Positions 17,393-26,889 are shown, numbered from the stretch's first letter. The stretch is 64,000 bases of DNA from Photobacterium sp. CCB-ST2H9 (GCF_023151555.2 NZ_CP100425.1:1550001-1614000), one strand, 5' to 3'. Notes: a model not told the origin generated them from the sequence alone. Translations and numbers: made by a program.

Positions 17393-18874
17393 TTACACCT
17401 CACTTCCATTTTGTGGTTTAGAGCTCACATTGATGATAACGGCAACAACGAACATAGCTGCAACCAGGCCCCAACCCAGGATCAGCAGATCAGACATTGC
17501 ATAACCGCCGTAGCCCTGGTCGACTGTGTTCAACAGGTTTTTACCCAGAATAATCGCCAGCATGATCGGGCTGATGAAACGGATACAGATTTCGAACCAG
17601 ATACCAATAGAAAACTCAGAAATCTTGTTAACGTAAGCCCGGATATCAGACACTTTCAGCAGCCAGCCAATCACCAGCAGCTCCACCAGGCAGCTTGCCA
17701 GCAGGGCAACGTTATTAATGAAGTAGTCCACCAGGTCAAGCAGCAGCAAACCACCGTTTGTTGCAAAGGCCATTGAAATCAGGAAGCCCAGTCCGCAGAC
17801 AACGGTAGAGGCTTTCTTGCGGGACCATTTCATCTTGTCGATAACTGCAGAAGTGACGGCTTCCAGAATCGAGATGTGTGAACTCAGACCTGCCACAACC
17901 AAAGCCAAGAAGAAAACCGGGCCCAGAATGTATGGTGCAGGCAGCAGGTTAATTGCTGCAGGAATGGTTACAAATGCCAGACCAACACCGGCAGACACAA
18001 CCTCAGTCAGTGGTTTTGACTGTTCTTGTGCCATGTAGCCCAGAACGGAGAAGATCAGGATACCCGCAACCATAGAGAATCCGCAGTTGATCAGTACGGT
18101 CATAAAAGCGTTGTTACTGATGTCAGATTTCTCTGGCAGATAGCTGGAGTAGGCAATCATGATGGCGAAGCCGACACTCAGGGTAAAGAAGATCTGTCCG
18201 TAGGCAGCAGACCATACTTTGGCGTCCAGAATCTTGGTGAAATCAGGACGGAACAGGTAATTCAGACCATCCATTGCACCTTCAAGGAAAATGACTCGCG
18301 CAATCAGTGCCAGCACCATGATGAACAGCAGCGGCATCATGATTTTACTGGCGCGCTCAATCCCGCCTTTCACACCGGTAAAGATGGCAGCGAAAGCAAT
18401 CCCCCATGCGATGACCATTGGGATGGCAATATGCAGTTGCAAACTTCCCAGTTTGCTTGGTGAGTTGTCTCCCAGTTTCAGGTATTCACTGAAGAAGAAT
18501 GCATTGGTGTCAGTTCCCCAGCTTTGTGTAAAGGCAAAGCCCATATACGAAATGGCCCAGCCAATCACAGCGACGTAGTAAACTGCAATGACAGCGGCAA
18601 TAAATACCTGGAACCAGCCCAGCCACTCAAGTTTGCCTCCCAGCTTGGCAAATGCCCTTGGCGCGGCACCACGCAGTTTATGACCCAGGCTGAATTCCAT
18701 GATCATGAATGGAATCCCGGCGGTCAGCATGGCGAAAAGGTAAGGAATAAAAAATGCGCCACCACCATTCTCATAAGCCATATATGGGAAACGCCAGATA
18801 TTCCCCAACCCGATAGCAGAACCCACAGCAGCCAGGATAAAACCGGCTCGGGTTCCCCATTGTTCGCGTTTCAT
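17393..18874 (-). CDS. Sodium-dependent NSS-family amino-acid transporter (MetP-like)
   Basis: This 493-aa neurotransmitter:sodium symporter family protein imports amino acids with sodium. The hallmark N-terminus WGTRAGFILAAVGSAIGLGNIWRFPYMAYENGGGAF (sodium- and substrate-site helix 1) is intact, followed by about eleven further hydrophobic helices. The adjacent metS gene suggests methionine or alanine as substrate, by analogy with MetPS; the substrate itself cannot be read from sequence. It has a good ribosome site (AAGGAG). The 385-base upstream region (18875-19259) presumably holds its promoter. Confidence 0.88.
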   Translation of the reverse strand: MKREQWGTRAGFILAAVGSAIGLGNIWRFPYMAYENGGGAFFIPYLFAMLTAGIPFMIMEFSLGHKLRGAAPRAFAKLGGKLEWLGWFQVFIAAVIAVYYVAVIGWAISYMGFAFTQSWGTDTNAFFFSEYLKLGDNSPSKLGSLQLHIAIPMVIAWGIAFAAIFTGVKGGIERASKIMMPLLFIMVLALIARVIFLEGAMDGLNYLFRPDFTKILDAKVWSAAYGQIFFTLSVGFAIMIAYSSYLPEKSDISNNAFMTVLINCGFSMVAGILIFSVLGYMAQEQSKPLTEVVSAGVGLAFVTIPAAINLLPAPYILGPVFFLALVVAGLSSHISILEAVTSAVIDKMKWSRKKASTVVCGLGFLISMAFATNGGLLLLDLVDYFINNVALLASCLVELLVIGWLLKVSDIRAYVNKISEFSIGIWFEICIRFISPIMLAIILGKNLLNTVDQGYGGYAMSDLLILGWGLVAAMFVVAVIINVSSKPQNGSEV

Positions 18875-19259
18875 AAGTATCTCCTTATGTACTGCTATTC
18901 TCTATGAAACAGCACTATTTAAGTTTTTTATTCTAAGTATTTACTTCCTGTTGCGCAGAATTTGGATTGAAACCCCACGCAGTTGAGTTGAGATTAACCA
19001 CTGATACTTACTAGCGCAATAGACAGTAACTTTTGTGCTATTGGCATTACTCAGCCTTTATTGTGGGTATTTTCCTCCGTTTTGTGAGAATCGTAAGATG
19101 TTAAGGAAATGTATAGAAGATTTAACTATGCGCGTCTTCTTATTGAGTATTTTATTTTATTTAACAAATTGGTACCTATGACTAACAAATAGTCAAAAAT
19201 TAGACTTTTGCAACATTGTCACTATCAAGTTCATACACAATAATCTTTAGTGTTTTTAC
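18875..19259. other. Intergenic region, no gene seen
   Basis: This 385-base AT-rich gap separates the NSS transporter start from the end of the barrel-protein gene. I see no open frame with a ribosome site, no strong terminator and no recognised RNA motif. A short inverted pair (caatag/ctattg, 19017-19045) is the only local structure noted. It probably holds the transporter promoter. Confidence 0.5.
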
Positions 19260-19886
19260 TCAAAATACAAAACTGATCCCAAGATTGGCCTGGTAAAAGC
19301 TGAGCCAGTCATTATCTATATTGATTTCACAGTCCTGCGTGCCTGAGTCGGTCTTGCACCGGGTGCTTGTTTTTCCATCAACACGACTTGCCAGCCATCG
19401 AGCTTCCAAACGAATTCTGATATTTGGGTTAATAAAGAAGTCGGAACCGAAGAATCCGCCACCAGAGAGTAAAACATCTTGGTTTGACCAGCTGGCATCC
19501 GTCAGGGTGCCGCCAAGGCTCAGGCCGACAAAACTGGTCAGCTTTGAGACGATGCGGTAATGGCTGCTGGCCTGGAAATGAAAAAAGGTGAAGCTGTCGT
19601 CGCCGCTGAAATTTTTGGTGCTTGTTTTCAGGTGTTGGGTTGTGAAGCCAATCCGGCCGTTGAAATCTCTTTGTTTTCCGTAGTCGCTTTCAATTGTGAT
19701 GCCGATAAGGTCTGATTTCTCAGGAGAGATTTTGATTCCTCCTTTAGCATCAATGTTGTCAGGAAATGTGTAGCCCCAGTAGGGTGTGATGTAAACAGGC
19801 TGACTCGTATTGGCTTGAGCCGCTGGGAGATAAAGCTGGCTGAAAATGACAATTAAAGGTAGTAAGTATTTGTTATATAAATACAT
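19260..19886 (-). CDS. Outer-membrane beta-barrel protein, hypothetical
   Basis: This 208-aa secreted protein has a signal peptide (about 1-25, ending AAQA) and alternating hydrophobic/polar strands typical of an eight-stranded outer-membrane barrel. It ends with Phe, the usual last residue for the Bam machinery. Two Cys (RCKTDSGTQDCEI) lie in a likely extracellular loop and could form a disulfide. It resembles OmpA/OmpW-like or acyloxyacyl-hydrolase-like small barrels in general build, but I cannot name a family. It is transcribed away from the 32-aa membrane gene. Confidence 0.65.
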   Translation of the reverse strand: MYLYNKYLLPLIVIFSQLYLPAAQANTSQPVYITPYWGYTFPDNIDAKGGIKISPEKSDLIGITIESDYGKQRDFNGRIGFTTQHLKTSTKNFSGDDSFTFFHFQASSHYRIVSKLTSFVGLSLGGTLTDASWSNQDVLLSGGGFFGSDFFINPNIRIRLEARWLASRVDGKTSTRCKTDSGTQDCEINIDNDWLSFYQANLGISFVF

Positions 19887-20044
19887 TGATTCATCCTTAT
19901 GCCAGTTGGGAGAATTGTGATTATCACCCTAAAACCATGTTTTCTAAATGGTCAAAGGTTCAAGGCGAGGCTACAATTTTTAAAACAGTTGCCGTTAGGG
20001 TGGCGAAATGTGGCCTCCGTAGCGGCAGTAAATTTGGAGTTTAT

Positions 20045-20143
20045 ATGAATCATCTAACCCCTGAATTTAAAATTGCTTTAGCCGTCGCATTCATCATTAT
20101 GATAGTCCTTTTCGGATTCGGATTGACGGCAATCACGCATTAA
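20045..20143 (+). CDS. Putative 32-aa single-pass membrane protein
   Basis: A short open frame starts with ATG after GGAG at five-base spacing and encodes MNHLTPEFKIALAVAFIIMI followed by a further hydrophobic run and a short end (TAITH). It has a polar N-terminus and one strong transmembrane helix (about residues 9-29). The good ribosome site and coherent helix support a real microprotein. The partner and function are unknown; it lies 100 bases upstream of the patatin gene and might share its transcript. Confidence 0.55.
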   Translation: MNHLTPEFKIALAVAFIIMIVLFGFGLTAITH

Positions 20144-20246
20144 TCGATATCATCACTCTGTCTATTTTTTGACTCTTACTGCCGAGCTTTGCGCTTAAAT
20201 AAGAGAATAGAGGGGAGTTTATGTTTTTGCAGAGTGAGTAAGACAT

Positions 20247-21449
20247 ATGAATCACTTGCCTTTTAGCCTCGGAGACTTAGATCTCAACCTGGTTGAAACT
20301 TTTGCCGCACAGTTAACAGGCGTAAAGAAGCGAAAAATTGCTGTCGTTGTTCAGGGCGGCGGTCAACGGGGTATTTTTACAGCAGGCGTCTTTGATGCAT
20401 TTCTCGAAGCGGGTTTTGACCCGTTTGAACTTTATATTGGCACCTCTGCCGGTGCTTTAAACCTTTCGTCATATATCAGCCGTCAGCATAAGTTTGGCCA
20501 TGACTTCATCACAAATCTGACGACTCAGAATGAGTTTTTTAATCTTTATCAGTATCTCAGCCAGCAAAAACCGATGAATCTGGACTGGGCTTTCAGTCAA
20601 ATTGAACAGGACGGACATACGCCCCTCGACATTGCGACTGCCCGTCGGGTGTTAACTTATCGCCAGGCGCTGGCCTGCGCGACTCGCAAAGATACCTTGC
20701 AGGATATTTACCTGCCAATGTACCAAGAGAACTGGCGCGATGTGCTGCGGGCGACCTGTGCGATTCCCTTACTGTATAACTTGCCGGTGAACTTACACGA
20801 TCTGGAGTGGGTTGATGGCGGAGTCAGTGCTGCAGTGCCTGTGCAGGAAGCATGGAAACGGGGCGCGGAACTGGTGATTGTCATCCGCACTGAGCCATTG
20901 CAACTGCCGCAGCAAACACCCGGGGTATTTGATGACTGGCGAGAACGGATTGAACAGGCACTGCCGGAATATATAGAGCGTTTCAGCCTGAATGAGTCTC
21001 TGGATAAAGTGAAGGCGATACGTCAGGATTTCACGGACCACTTTGAGCTCTGGAAAAGCATTTGGCGGGACAAAGAGCAGGCGGGGATTCAGGCCGCTGA
21101 TGCGCTGAATCAGGAGCTTTCTGAGGATAAGAAAGCGGTGAATGGTTACCGCAAGTGGCTGAGCGGACTGAACGTGGAGCGTTTCCTGTCACTGACCGGT
21201 AAACGTTCGGAAGTGCTCGATATGCTCAATAAGTATTATCAGAGCTATAAAGCCGACAATGAATTTCTGATTCATCCGCCGGAATCGTTAAAGGTGATTC
21301 AGCTGGCTCCGGAAAAAAACCTGCAAAGTAAAGCATTGCTCAGCAGCCGTCAGGACCTTGATCTGGATTATCAGCAAGGCCGTCAGGTTGGTCGCGAATT
21401 TCTTGAGTGTTTTGCTGATCTCCTCAACCGGCACACGAGTGTCAGGTAA
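20247..21449 (+). CDS. Patatin-like phospholipase family protein (YjjU-like)
   Basis: This 400-aa patatin-family lipid acyl hydrolase has a Ser-Asp catalytic dyad. The oxyanion motif is GGGQRG (37-42), the nucleophile motif GTSAG (65-69, Ser67), and the catalytic Asp190 lies in the VDGG motif. The length and the VVVQGGGQRGIFTAGV opening resemble E. coli YjjU. The C-terminal 150 residues are helical and charged, typical of the YjjU subgroup. There is no signal peptide, so it is probably cytoplasmic or peripheral. The physiological lipid substrate is unknown. Confidence 0.88.
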   Translation: MNHLPFSLGDLDLNLVETFAAQLTGVKKRKIAVVVQGGGQRGIFTAGVFDAFLEAGFDPFELYIGTSAGALNLSSYISRQHKFGHDFITNLTTQNEFFNLYQYLSQQKPMNLDWAFSQIEQDGHTPLDIATARRVLTYRQALACATRKDTLQDIYLPMYQENWRDVLRATCAIPLLYNLPVNLHDLEWVDGGVSAAVPVQEAWKRGAELVIVIRTEPLQLPQQTPGVFDDWRERIEQALPEYIERFSLNESLDKVKAIRQDFTDHFELWKSIWRDKEQAGIQAADALNQELSEDKKAVNGYRKWLSGLNVERFLSLTGKRSEVLDMLNKYYQSYKADNEFLIHPPESLKVIQLAPEKNLQSKALLSSRQDLDLDYQQGRQVGREFLECFADLLNRHTSVR

Positions 21450-21552
21450 GTCTGCGCCACATCCGGGAACGCATGACACGACCCATGTCCTTCAATCACG
21501 AATAGAAGGGCATGGGTCAGTATGCTGAAGTTGCAGGCAGGACATTTCTTTT

Positions 21553-21795
21553 TCAATACGGCCGGAATCTACGACGCGGAAATTCAATAATGATGGAAAA
21601 GTCATCGTATAGCAGTGCGGACAGATAGTTTGAATTTCTGATCTCATTATCATCGTATCTTTTTGCAAAAGATTCGAACGGTAAACTCCCATTCTGAAAG
21701 CATGATATGAAGTCAACTCGCTGCATGACCACACCAGATGTGTCTGAAATGACAATATTTAGTGAAATCTGATACAGTGCGCTCGTTACTCTCAT
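21553..21795 (-). CDS. Doubtful hypothetical ORF (80 aa)
   Basis: This open frame lies in the 365-base gap between the patatin and S33 hydrolase genes, divergent from the latter with 19 bases between start codons. Its amino-acid composition looks protein-like, with alternating hydrophobic strands, but the ribosome site is poor and a second, overlapping minus-strand frame exists. I cannot identify it. The region may simply hold the hydrolase promoter. Confidence 0.25.
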   Translation of the reverse strand: MRVTSALYQISLNIVISDTSGVVMQRVDFISCFQNGSLPFESFAKRYDDNEIRNSNYLSALLYDDFSIIIEFPRRRFRPY

Positions 21796-21814
21796 CCCAA
21801 ATCATGGAGGATCA

Positions 21815-23110
21815 ATGCAACAAGGTTTCTTTATCGGCGATATGTACTGTCAGCCGCATTTTTTTCAGGTGCCGCTGAATTATCAGCAACCCAATGGTGC
21901 CCGCATTCAGGTGTTTGCCCGGGAAGTGGTTGCCCGAGATAAGCAGCACTCAGATTTACCCTGGCTGGTTTACCTGCAAGGTGGGCCGGGTTTTCCATCT
22001 CCGCGCCCGGATGCCGAGAGCGGGTGGCTGAAACGGGCCTTGAAAACATACCGTGTGTTGCTTTTGGATCAGCGTGGTACAGGGCAAAGTCAGCCGGTTC
22101 ATGCACAAACATTGTCGGATCTGACGGCGCTGGAGCAGGCAGAATACCTCAGTCATTTTCGTGCTGATAATATTGTGCGCGATGCGGAAGCCATCCGTGA
22201 AGCTTTGGGCGTAAAGCAGTGGTCGCTGTTAGGCCAGAGCTTTGGCGGTTTTTGTACGCTGCATTATCTGTCTTATTATCCTGAAAGTCTGACAAGGGCG
22301 TATGTGACCGGGGGGATCCCACCGGTTTCAGGTCATGCCGATGTGGTCTACAGGGCAACATATCGTCGCCTGTTGGATAAAAACGCTGCGTTTTTCCGAC
22401 GTTTTCCTGATGCACAGGTGCTGTGTAACCGGATTGCAGATCATTTGCTGGGGAACGAGGTCAGGCTGCCCAATGGTCAGCGGTTTACGGTTGAACAGTT
22501 TCAGCTGATTGGGATTCATTTGGGCCGCAGCGGCGGTGATTTAGATTTGTATTATCAGCTGGAAAATGCCTTTGTTGATGTAAACGGGCAGTCTGAGCTG
22601 AGTTACAATTTCCTCAATGCCATGCTGGCTGAGCAGTCTTATCAGACCAATCCGATCTATGCGATTCTCCATGAATCTATTTATTGCCAGCATGAAGCGT
22701 CACGCTGGTCGGCGCATCGGGTACGGGGTGAATTTCCGCAGTGCCATTATCAGTCTGGCCGGGATTTCTGTTTTACCGGTGAAATGGTTTATCCGTGGAT
22801 GTTTGAGCAGCTGGAAACCCTGAAGCCTCTGCAGGAAGCCGCCAACATGCTTGCTGAGAAGTCGGACTGGCCTGCTTTATATGATGCGAGCCAACTGGCC
22901 GCAAACAAAGTGCCGCTAGCCGCAGCGGTTTACGTCGAAGACATGTATGTAGAATTTGATTACAGTCGCCAGGTTCTGGCAAACATGCCGAACAGCCGGG
23001 CCTGGATGACCAATGAATATGAGCACAACGGTCTGCGCGCTGATGGCGAGCGGATTCTCGATACCCTGATTCGTATGACTCAGGAAATACAGGATTCGCC
23101 TCATCGTTAA
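21815..23110 (+). CDS. Alpha/beta-hydrolase, S33 proline-iminopeptidase-like
   Basis: This 431-aa alpha/beta-hydrolase is of the prolyl aminopeptidase (S33) type, which removes N-terminal residues, classically proline, from peptides. Seen in order: the oxyanion loop QGGPGFPSPRP (55-65; first Gly partner is Gln, where HGGPG is usual), DQRGTGQS (85-92), the nucleophile elbow GQSFGG (Ser142), a helical cap in the middle, and the C-terminal His in EYEHNGLR. It has a strong ribosome site (GGAGG). No signal peptide. Substrate specificity is inferred only at family level. Confidence 0.85.
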   Translation: MQQGFFIGDMYCQPHFFQVPLNYQQPNGARIQVFAREVVARDKQHSDLPWLVYLQGGPGFPSPRPDAESGWLKRALKTYRVLLLDQRGTGQSQPVHAQTLSDLTALEQAEYLSHFRADNIVRDAEAIREALGVKQWSLLGQSFGGFCTLHYLSYYPESLTRAYVTGGIPPVSGHADVVYRATYRRLLDKNAAFFRRFPDAQVLCNRIADHLLGNEVRLPNGQRFTVEQFQLIGIHLGRSGGDLDLYYQLENAFVDVNGQSELSYNFLNAMLAEQSYQTNPIYAILHESIYCQHEASRWSAHRVRGEFPQCHYQSGRDFCFTGEMVYPWMFEQLETLKPLQEAANMLAEKSDWPALYDASQLAANKVPLAAAVYVEDMYVEFDYSRQVLANMPNSRAWMTNEYEHNGLRADGERILDTLIRMTQEIQDSPHR

Positions 23111-23391
23111 CAGCTGACCTGGCAGGCAAGGGCAGGCTGGTATTGATGTCCTTGTATCAACGTAGATTGAGGTTGTCTTTGATGATTTTGTTATGTTATA
23201 ACAACTGATTGTCGTTGACTGACGACAGAAGTCATGGGTGATGGCTGTTTTAGTGTCATAATTTTAGATATTATCAGTACACATCCATACCAGCAGCGCA
23301 TTGAAGTCAGTTGTGTGATGAGCTGAGTCGGTAGATAACTGAGCAATCATCCGTCGCCAGACCATGATTGTGTGAGAGGTAATAGAACAAG

Positions 23392-23991
23392 ATGGTAAAT
23401 GTAAGGGCCAGAGTCCCCTTTAAAGTCGGTGTAAACAGCCATATCCCTGCCGATATTCTCTCTTTTGAAGGCCTTGCTTCCGGTAAAGAGCACGTTGCTC
23501 TCGTCTTTCGAAATGCGGACAAACAGAACGCGACACCGTTGGTCAGAATGCACTCAGAATGTCTGACCGGAGATGTTTTTCATTCTTCCCGTTGTGACTG
23601 CGGTGAGCAGTTAGATGAAACCATTGAACGCATGGCTGAAGAAGGCGGTATTCTGCTATATCTTCGCCAGGAAGGGCGTGGTATCGGGCTGTATAACAAG
23701 ATTGATGCCTACCTGCTGCAGAGTCAGGGCATGAATACGTATGAAGCGAATAATCACCTGGGCTTTGGCGATGACTTACGTGATTTCACGGAAGCTGCAC
23801 AAATGCTGAAAGCGCTCGGTGTTGAATCGATTCGGCTGATCACCAATAACCCGAAAAAAATTCAGGATCTGGAAGCTTTAGGTATTTCGATCACTGAAGT
23901 GGTGGGAACGAAAGCGCACCTGAAAGAGGGGAATGAAAATTACCTGCGTGCCAAAGCAAGCCGCGGTAAACACCGTTTCCATTTTGACTGA
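23392..23991 (+). CDS. ribA: GTP cyclohydrolase II RibA
   Basis: RibA catalyses the first step of riboflavin synthesis, opening GTP to 2,5-diamino-6-ribosylamino-pyrimidinone phosphate, formate and pyrophosphate. Zinc ligands Cys57, Cys68 and Cys70 ([20 protein letters not shown]), the RQEGRGIGL loop and the NNPKK segment are all intact. The length of 199 aa matches stand-alone enterobacterial RibA; there is no fused RibB domain. The 281-base upstream gap (23111-23391) shows no FMN riboswitch pattern. A strong terminator follows. Confidence 0.96.
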   Translation: MVNVRARVPFKVGVNSHIPADILSFEGLASGKEHVALVFRNADKQNATPLVRMHSECLTGDVFHSSRCDCGEQLDETIERMAEEGGILLYLRQEGRGIGLYNKIDAYLLQSQGMNTYEANNHLGFGDDLRDFTEAAQMLKALGVESIRLITNNPKKIQDLEALGISITEVVGTKAHLKEGNENYLRAKASRGKHRFHFD

Positions 23992-24016
23992 CTCTGATGA
24001 TGACCACGTTGTGAAC

Positions 24017-24042
24017 AGCGAGCTTCTGAGCTCGCTTTTTTT
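24017..24042 (+). terminator. Rho-independent terminator of ribA
   Basis: An eight-base-pair stem (24017-24024 with 24029-24036) and a four-base loop are followed directly by a run of T. The following 250 bases to emrD contain no recognisable gene. Confidence 0.9.
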
Positions 24043-24292
24043 ATCCTGAAATCCACTGGTTTTGGATTACTTTTTCTAATCCTAATCATAATAAACTATC
24101 GTGCTGACAAACTCAGTATTTACTTGTCGTTCTGCCGGGCTGCCTATAATATCCCGCTCGAAATGTTGTCATAACGGCGCTCGTGGACGATGGTGATTTC
24201 TGAATCCATCTCTCAATCTTCTTTCAGCCCAGCCGTTTTATGATGACCTGTATTTATCATTATCTCTTCGAATTCATGTAAGGAGTGAGGTT

Positions 24293-25501
24293 GTGAACGG
24301 GCAATCTTATTCTGCCGGTGTGGCAAAAATACTGTTCCTGATTATCATTCTGGCAGCGGTCGGGCAAATGACCCAAACCATGTACGTGCCGGCTATTCCT
24401 CAAATGGCAGCGGCCTTCACGGTGAAACCGGCATTCTTGCAGGCTGTCATGGCGGCTTACCTGATTCCTTATGGTTTATCTCAGTTTGTATACGGGCCAT
24501 TGTCGGATCGGATCGGACGCAAGCCAGTGATGCTGGCAGGCATGAGCATTTTTATCGCAGGCACTTTAATGGCGCTCTTTGCGCCGACTTTTGAGGTGTT
24601 CCTGCTGGCAAGTTTTATTCAGGGAATGGGCACTGGTTGTGGCGGAGCGATGTGCCGGACCGTGACCCGTGACTGTTATGAAGGGGCAGAACTGCACCGG
24701 GTCAACAGTCTGGTCAGTATGGGGGTTATTTTCTCCCCGCTGATTGCTCCGGTGCTGGGCGGATATTTATCCGAATCTTTTGGCTGGTCTGCCAGTTACC
24801 TGTTCCTACTGGTTCTGGGAGCGGCGGTGACGTTGATCGTCCTGAGCCAGTTCACCGAGACACTACCAAAGGAAAAGCGTCGGGTTGAGCGTGTGACGAC
24901 CAGCTATAAATATGTGCTTGGAAATCGCAAGTTTCAGGGGTATGTGCTTTGTCTGGTTGCAACCTTTGCAGGATTAGCGGTCTTTGAAGCGGCAGCGGGT
25001 GTTTTACTCGGTAACGTTTTGAAATTAGATCCAACCACGGTCAGCTGGTTGTTTGTGCTGCCTTTGCCGGGATATATGCTTGGCTCCTGGCTGTCTTCAC
25101 AGCTGGTCAACCGTATGGGTCAGCAACGCGTGTTGTATCTGGGACTTGCCGCACTGAGCTTCGGGGCTCTGACCATTCTGTTGCCGGGTTTGGCAGGTAT
25201 GGTGACAGTCAGTTCTCTGATTGGCGGTGCGTTCCTGTATTTTATTGGCTCGGGTGTGATTTTCCCGGTAACCACGACTGCTGCGGTTGAGCCATTCCCG
25301 TACCATGCCGGTACGGCGGGAGCGGTGCTCGGCGGTTTGCAAAACCTGGGCGCTGGTATCGCAGCATTGGTGGCATCCATGCTGAGTGCAAAAGATCAGT
25401 TCAGCCTGGGTGCGATTATGGTGGCAATGGTGATGGTTGCAGTGGCCAGCCTCATTTGGGTGAGGCGCAGCCCACAGGAAGAAACCCCGGTTCTGGTGTA
25501 A
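24293..25501 (+). CDS. emrD: MFS multidrug efflux transporter EmrD
   Basis: This 402-aa twelve-helix major facilitator of the drug:proton antiporter group exports hydrophobic drugs. The helix 2-3 loop has the MFS signature GPLSDRIGRKPV, and helix 5 has the antiporter motif C-like sequence SPLIAPVLGGYL. The N-terminus and the CRTVTRDCYEG segment match EmrD. It starts with GTG at 24293, behind AAGGAGTGAGG. It shares a bidirectional terminator with yciU. Confidence 0.88.
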   Translation: MNGQSYSAGVAKILFLIIILAAVGQMTQTMYVPAIPQMAAAFTVKPAFLQAVMAAYLIPYGLSQFVYGPLSDRIGRKPVMLAGMSIFIAGTLMALFAPTFEVFLLASFIQGMGTGCGGAMCRTVTRDCYEGAELHRVNSLVSMGVIFSPLIAPVLGGYLSESFGWSASYLFLLVLGAAVTLIVLSQFTETLPKEKRRVERVTTSYKYVLGNRKFQGYVLCLVATFAGLAVFEAAAGVLLGNVLKLDPTTVSWLFVLPLPGYMLGSWLSSQLVNRMGQQRVLYLGLAALSFGALTILLPGLAGMVTVSSLIGGAFLYFIGSGVIFPVTTTAAVEPFPYHAGTAGAVLGGLQNLGAGIAALVASMLSAKDQFSLGAIMVAMVMVAVASLIWVRRSPQEETPVLV

Positions 25502-25540
25502 CTCTGCCTGTCCGGAGAATTCCCGGACTCTGACTGAAAT

Positions 25541-25573
25541 AAAAACGGCGCTGAAATCAGCGCCGTTTTTGTA
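25541..25573. terminator. Bidirectional terminator between emrD and yciU
   Basis: A long inverted repeat (arms 25541-25553 and 25558-25570) with A-run left and T-run right forms a strong stem. It can end both converging transcripts. Confidence 0.9.
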
Positions 25574-25588
25574 TGATTTGTTTCGGAC

Positions 25589-25915
25589 TCAGTCGCGTTT
25601 CCACAAAATGTGGCAGAACTTATGATCCGGGTCGCGGCTGATGAGCAAACGGGCGAACACGTCATCCAGTTCGTCATTTGCTTCATTGACCAGACCGATG
25701 CGTACTTCAGCATATTCTTCGCCTTCAACGGGGAAGCCGACGTGTTCTGGCCAGTCACTGCCGGTTTCGACAACTTCGGCTGCACCACGGTCATCAAATT
25801 GTGCTGTAAACAGCAGGACATCGGCGGGTTCGAGGCTGTCTTGCGCCATTTCGAGAAAAATATCGTAAGCGGCTTCGATGACATCGTCGTATGAAATCAG
25901 TTCTGAATTATTCAT
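25589..25915 (-). CDS. yciU: HI1450/YciU-family putative double-stranded DNA mimic (DUF440)
   Basis: This is a small acidic protein (108 aa) of the DUF440 family. The H. influenzae member HI1450 has a fold and charge pattern suggesting it mimics double-stranded DNA and binds HU-type proteins. Family blocks AYDIFLEMA, PADVLLFTAQFDDRG, EYAEVRIGLVNE and the C-terminal FCHILWKRD are present. Asp and Glu make up a large fraction of residues. The DNA-mimic role is inferred from the family. Confidence 0.92.
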   Translation of the reverse strand: MNNSELISYDDVIEAAYDIFLEMAQDSLEPADVLLFTAQFDDRGAAEVVETGSDWPEHVGFPVEGEEYAEVRIGLVNEANDELDDVFARLLISRDPDHKFCHILWKRD

Positions 25916-26070
25916 GTATCGGTCAATCTTAGTTCATTGGAACGCGCAGTATAACAAGCTCCATGGGGGAAAGGCTATCTGCGAGAAAGATTGATCTGCG
26001 GACAGAACCGTGAAGGCGCTGCTGATTTCAGCGGTTGAATCGCTATATCCCCATCCCTGAACGACTTTCA

Positions 26071-26079
26071 TGCTATGAT
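26071..26079 (+). promoter_or_regulatory. Extended -10 promoter element for the nucleotidyltransferase-polB unit
   Basis: TGCTATGAT fits an extended -10 (TGnTATNAT). Transcription starting near 26086 would exclude the upstream in-frame TTG at 26035 and supports translation from TTG 26116. I see no CTGT-N8-ACAG LexA box in 25916-26115. Confidence 0.4.
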
Positions 26080-26115
26080 GCTGGCAGATTGAGTTGTGAT
26101 TCAGGAAACAGATTT

Positions 26116-26889
26116 TTGGCTTCTCTTCTTCCCATTCTTGATAATCGTCAACCGTTTCAACCGGTGTTTCAGCCTTGCCTTCATGAAATGCTCCAGCATC
26201 TCAAAGTGCTGTTTAAAGGCGTTTTGCACAGTGTGTATCTGTCGGGCAGTGTGGCCCGGCGGGAAGCTGTTCCAGGCAAATCTGATTTGAATTTGACACT
26301 GGTTCTCGAACGGCCGCTGACTGAGCAGGAAAGCAGCCGGTTACACAGCCTGAGCTGGCACATTGCCAGACGGCATAAAGCCGTGACCCGAATTGATATC
26401 AGACAGGCATTGCGCAGTGAAGTGTTGTCTCTGGAAGGGATATTTCAGTGGGGCATCTGGCTCCGGCACTGCTGCATCTGTATCAGTGGACAGGATTTAT
26501 CAGACAGTTTTGGTGATTTTGAACCCAGCTGGGATGCGGCAAAATCCTTCAATGGTCCGCTCGAACCCATACTCACTGAGTACCGGCAGAAAATTACGAA
26601 AACCCGCGTGATGGCGCATTATCTTGACTACTGTGAATATATCGGAAAGAAAATGCTGTGGACCGGGTTCACGCTGGTCATGCACCGGGAAAAAACACTG
26701 GCACTGTCATTGAAAGACGCGACGGCCTGCTTTCTGAAAGTTTATCCGGACAAAGCTCTGGATGCAGAGCGGGCAGCCATGCTGGCAAATCGCACCCAGG
26801 TCCCTAAAAAAGCGACGCTCTTTTTGATGCAGCATTTTGGTCTATGGCTGGCCGAAGAGTGGCAGAAAATTGAACGTAAGATCGGCTGA
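26116..26889 (+). CDS. Nucleotidyltransferase-fold protein upstream of polB
   Basis: This protein has the pol-beta-type nucleotidyltransferase hallmark GS(x)11-12-D-L-N (Gly44-Ser45 ... Asp57, Asn59 from this start). The second metal-binding Asp of the usual D-x-D is Asn, so activity may be altered or lost. A helical C-terminal half follows, like the antitoxin/kanamycin-nucleotidyltransferase relatives. I place the start at TTG 26116, preceded by AGGAA at eight-base spacing; another TTG at 26035 adds 27 residues but has no ribosome site. It ends 19 bases before polB and is likely co-transcribed. The function is unknown. Confidence 0.65.
   Translation: MASLLPILDNRQPFQPVFQPCLHEMLQHLKVLFKGVLHSVYLSGSVARREAVPGKSDLNLTLVLERPLTEQESSRLHSLSWHIARRHKAVTRIDIRQALRSEVLSLEGIFQWGIWLRHCCICISGQDLSDSFGDFEPSWDAAKSFNGPLEPILTEYRQKITKTRVMAHYLDYCEYIGKKMLWTGFTLVMHREKTLALSLKDATACFLKVYPDKALDAERAAMLANRTQVPKKATLFLMQHFGLWLAEEWQKIERKIG

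Noticed and set aside
21492..21755. Second minus-strand frame downstream of the patatin gene
   Set aside because: It overlaps another weak frame, lacks a ribosome site and has no protein-like conservation signal that I can recognise.
23111..23391. FMN riboswitch in front of ribA
   Set aside because: Only a short AGGGCAGG-like resemblance is present; the conserved FMN-aptamer arms are missing, and in this lineage the element usually precedes ribB.
25916..26115. LexA (SOS) box upstream of the polB unit
   Set aside because: No CTGT-N8-ACAG pattern or close variant is present in the region read.
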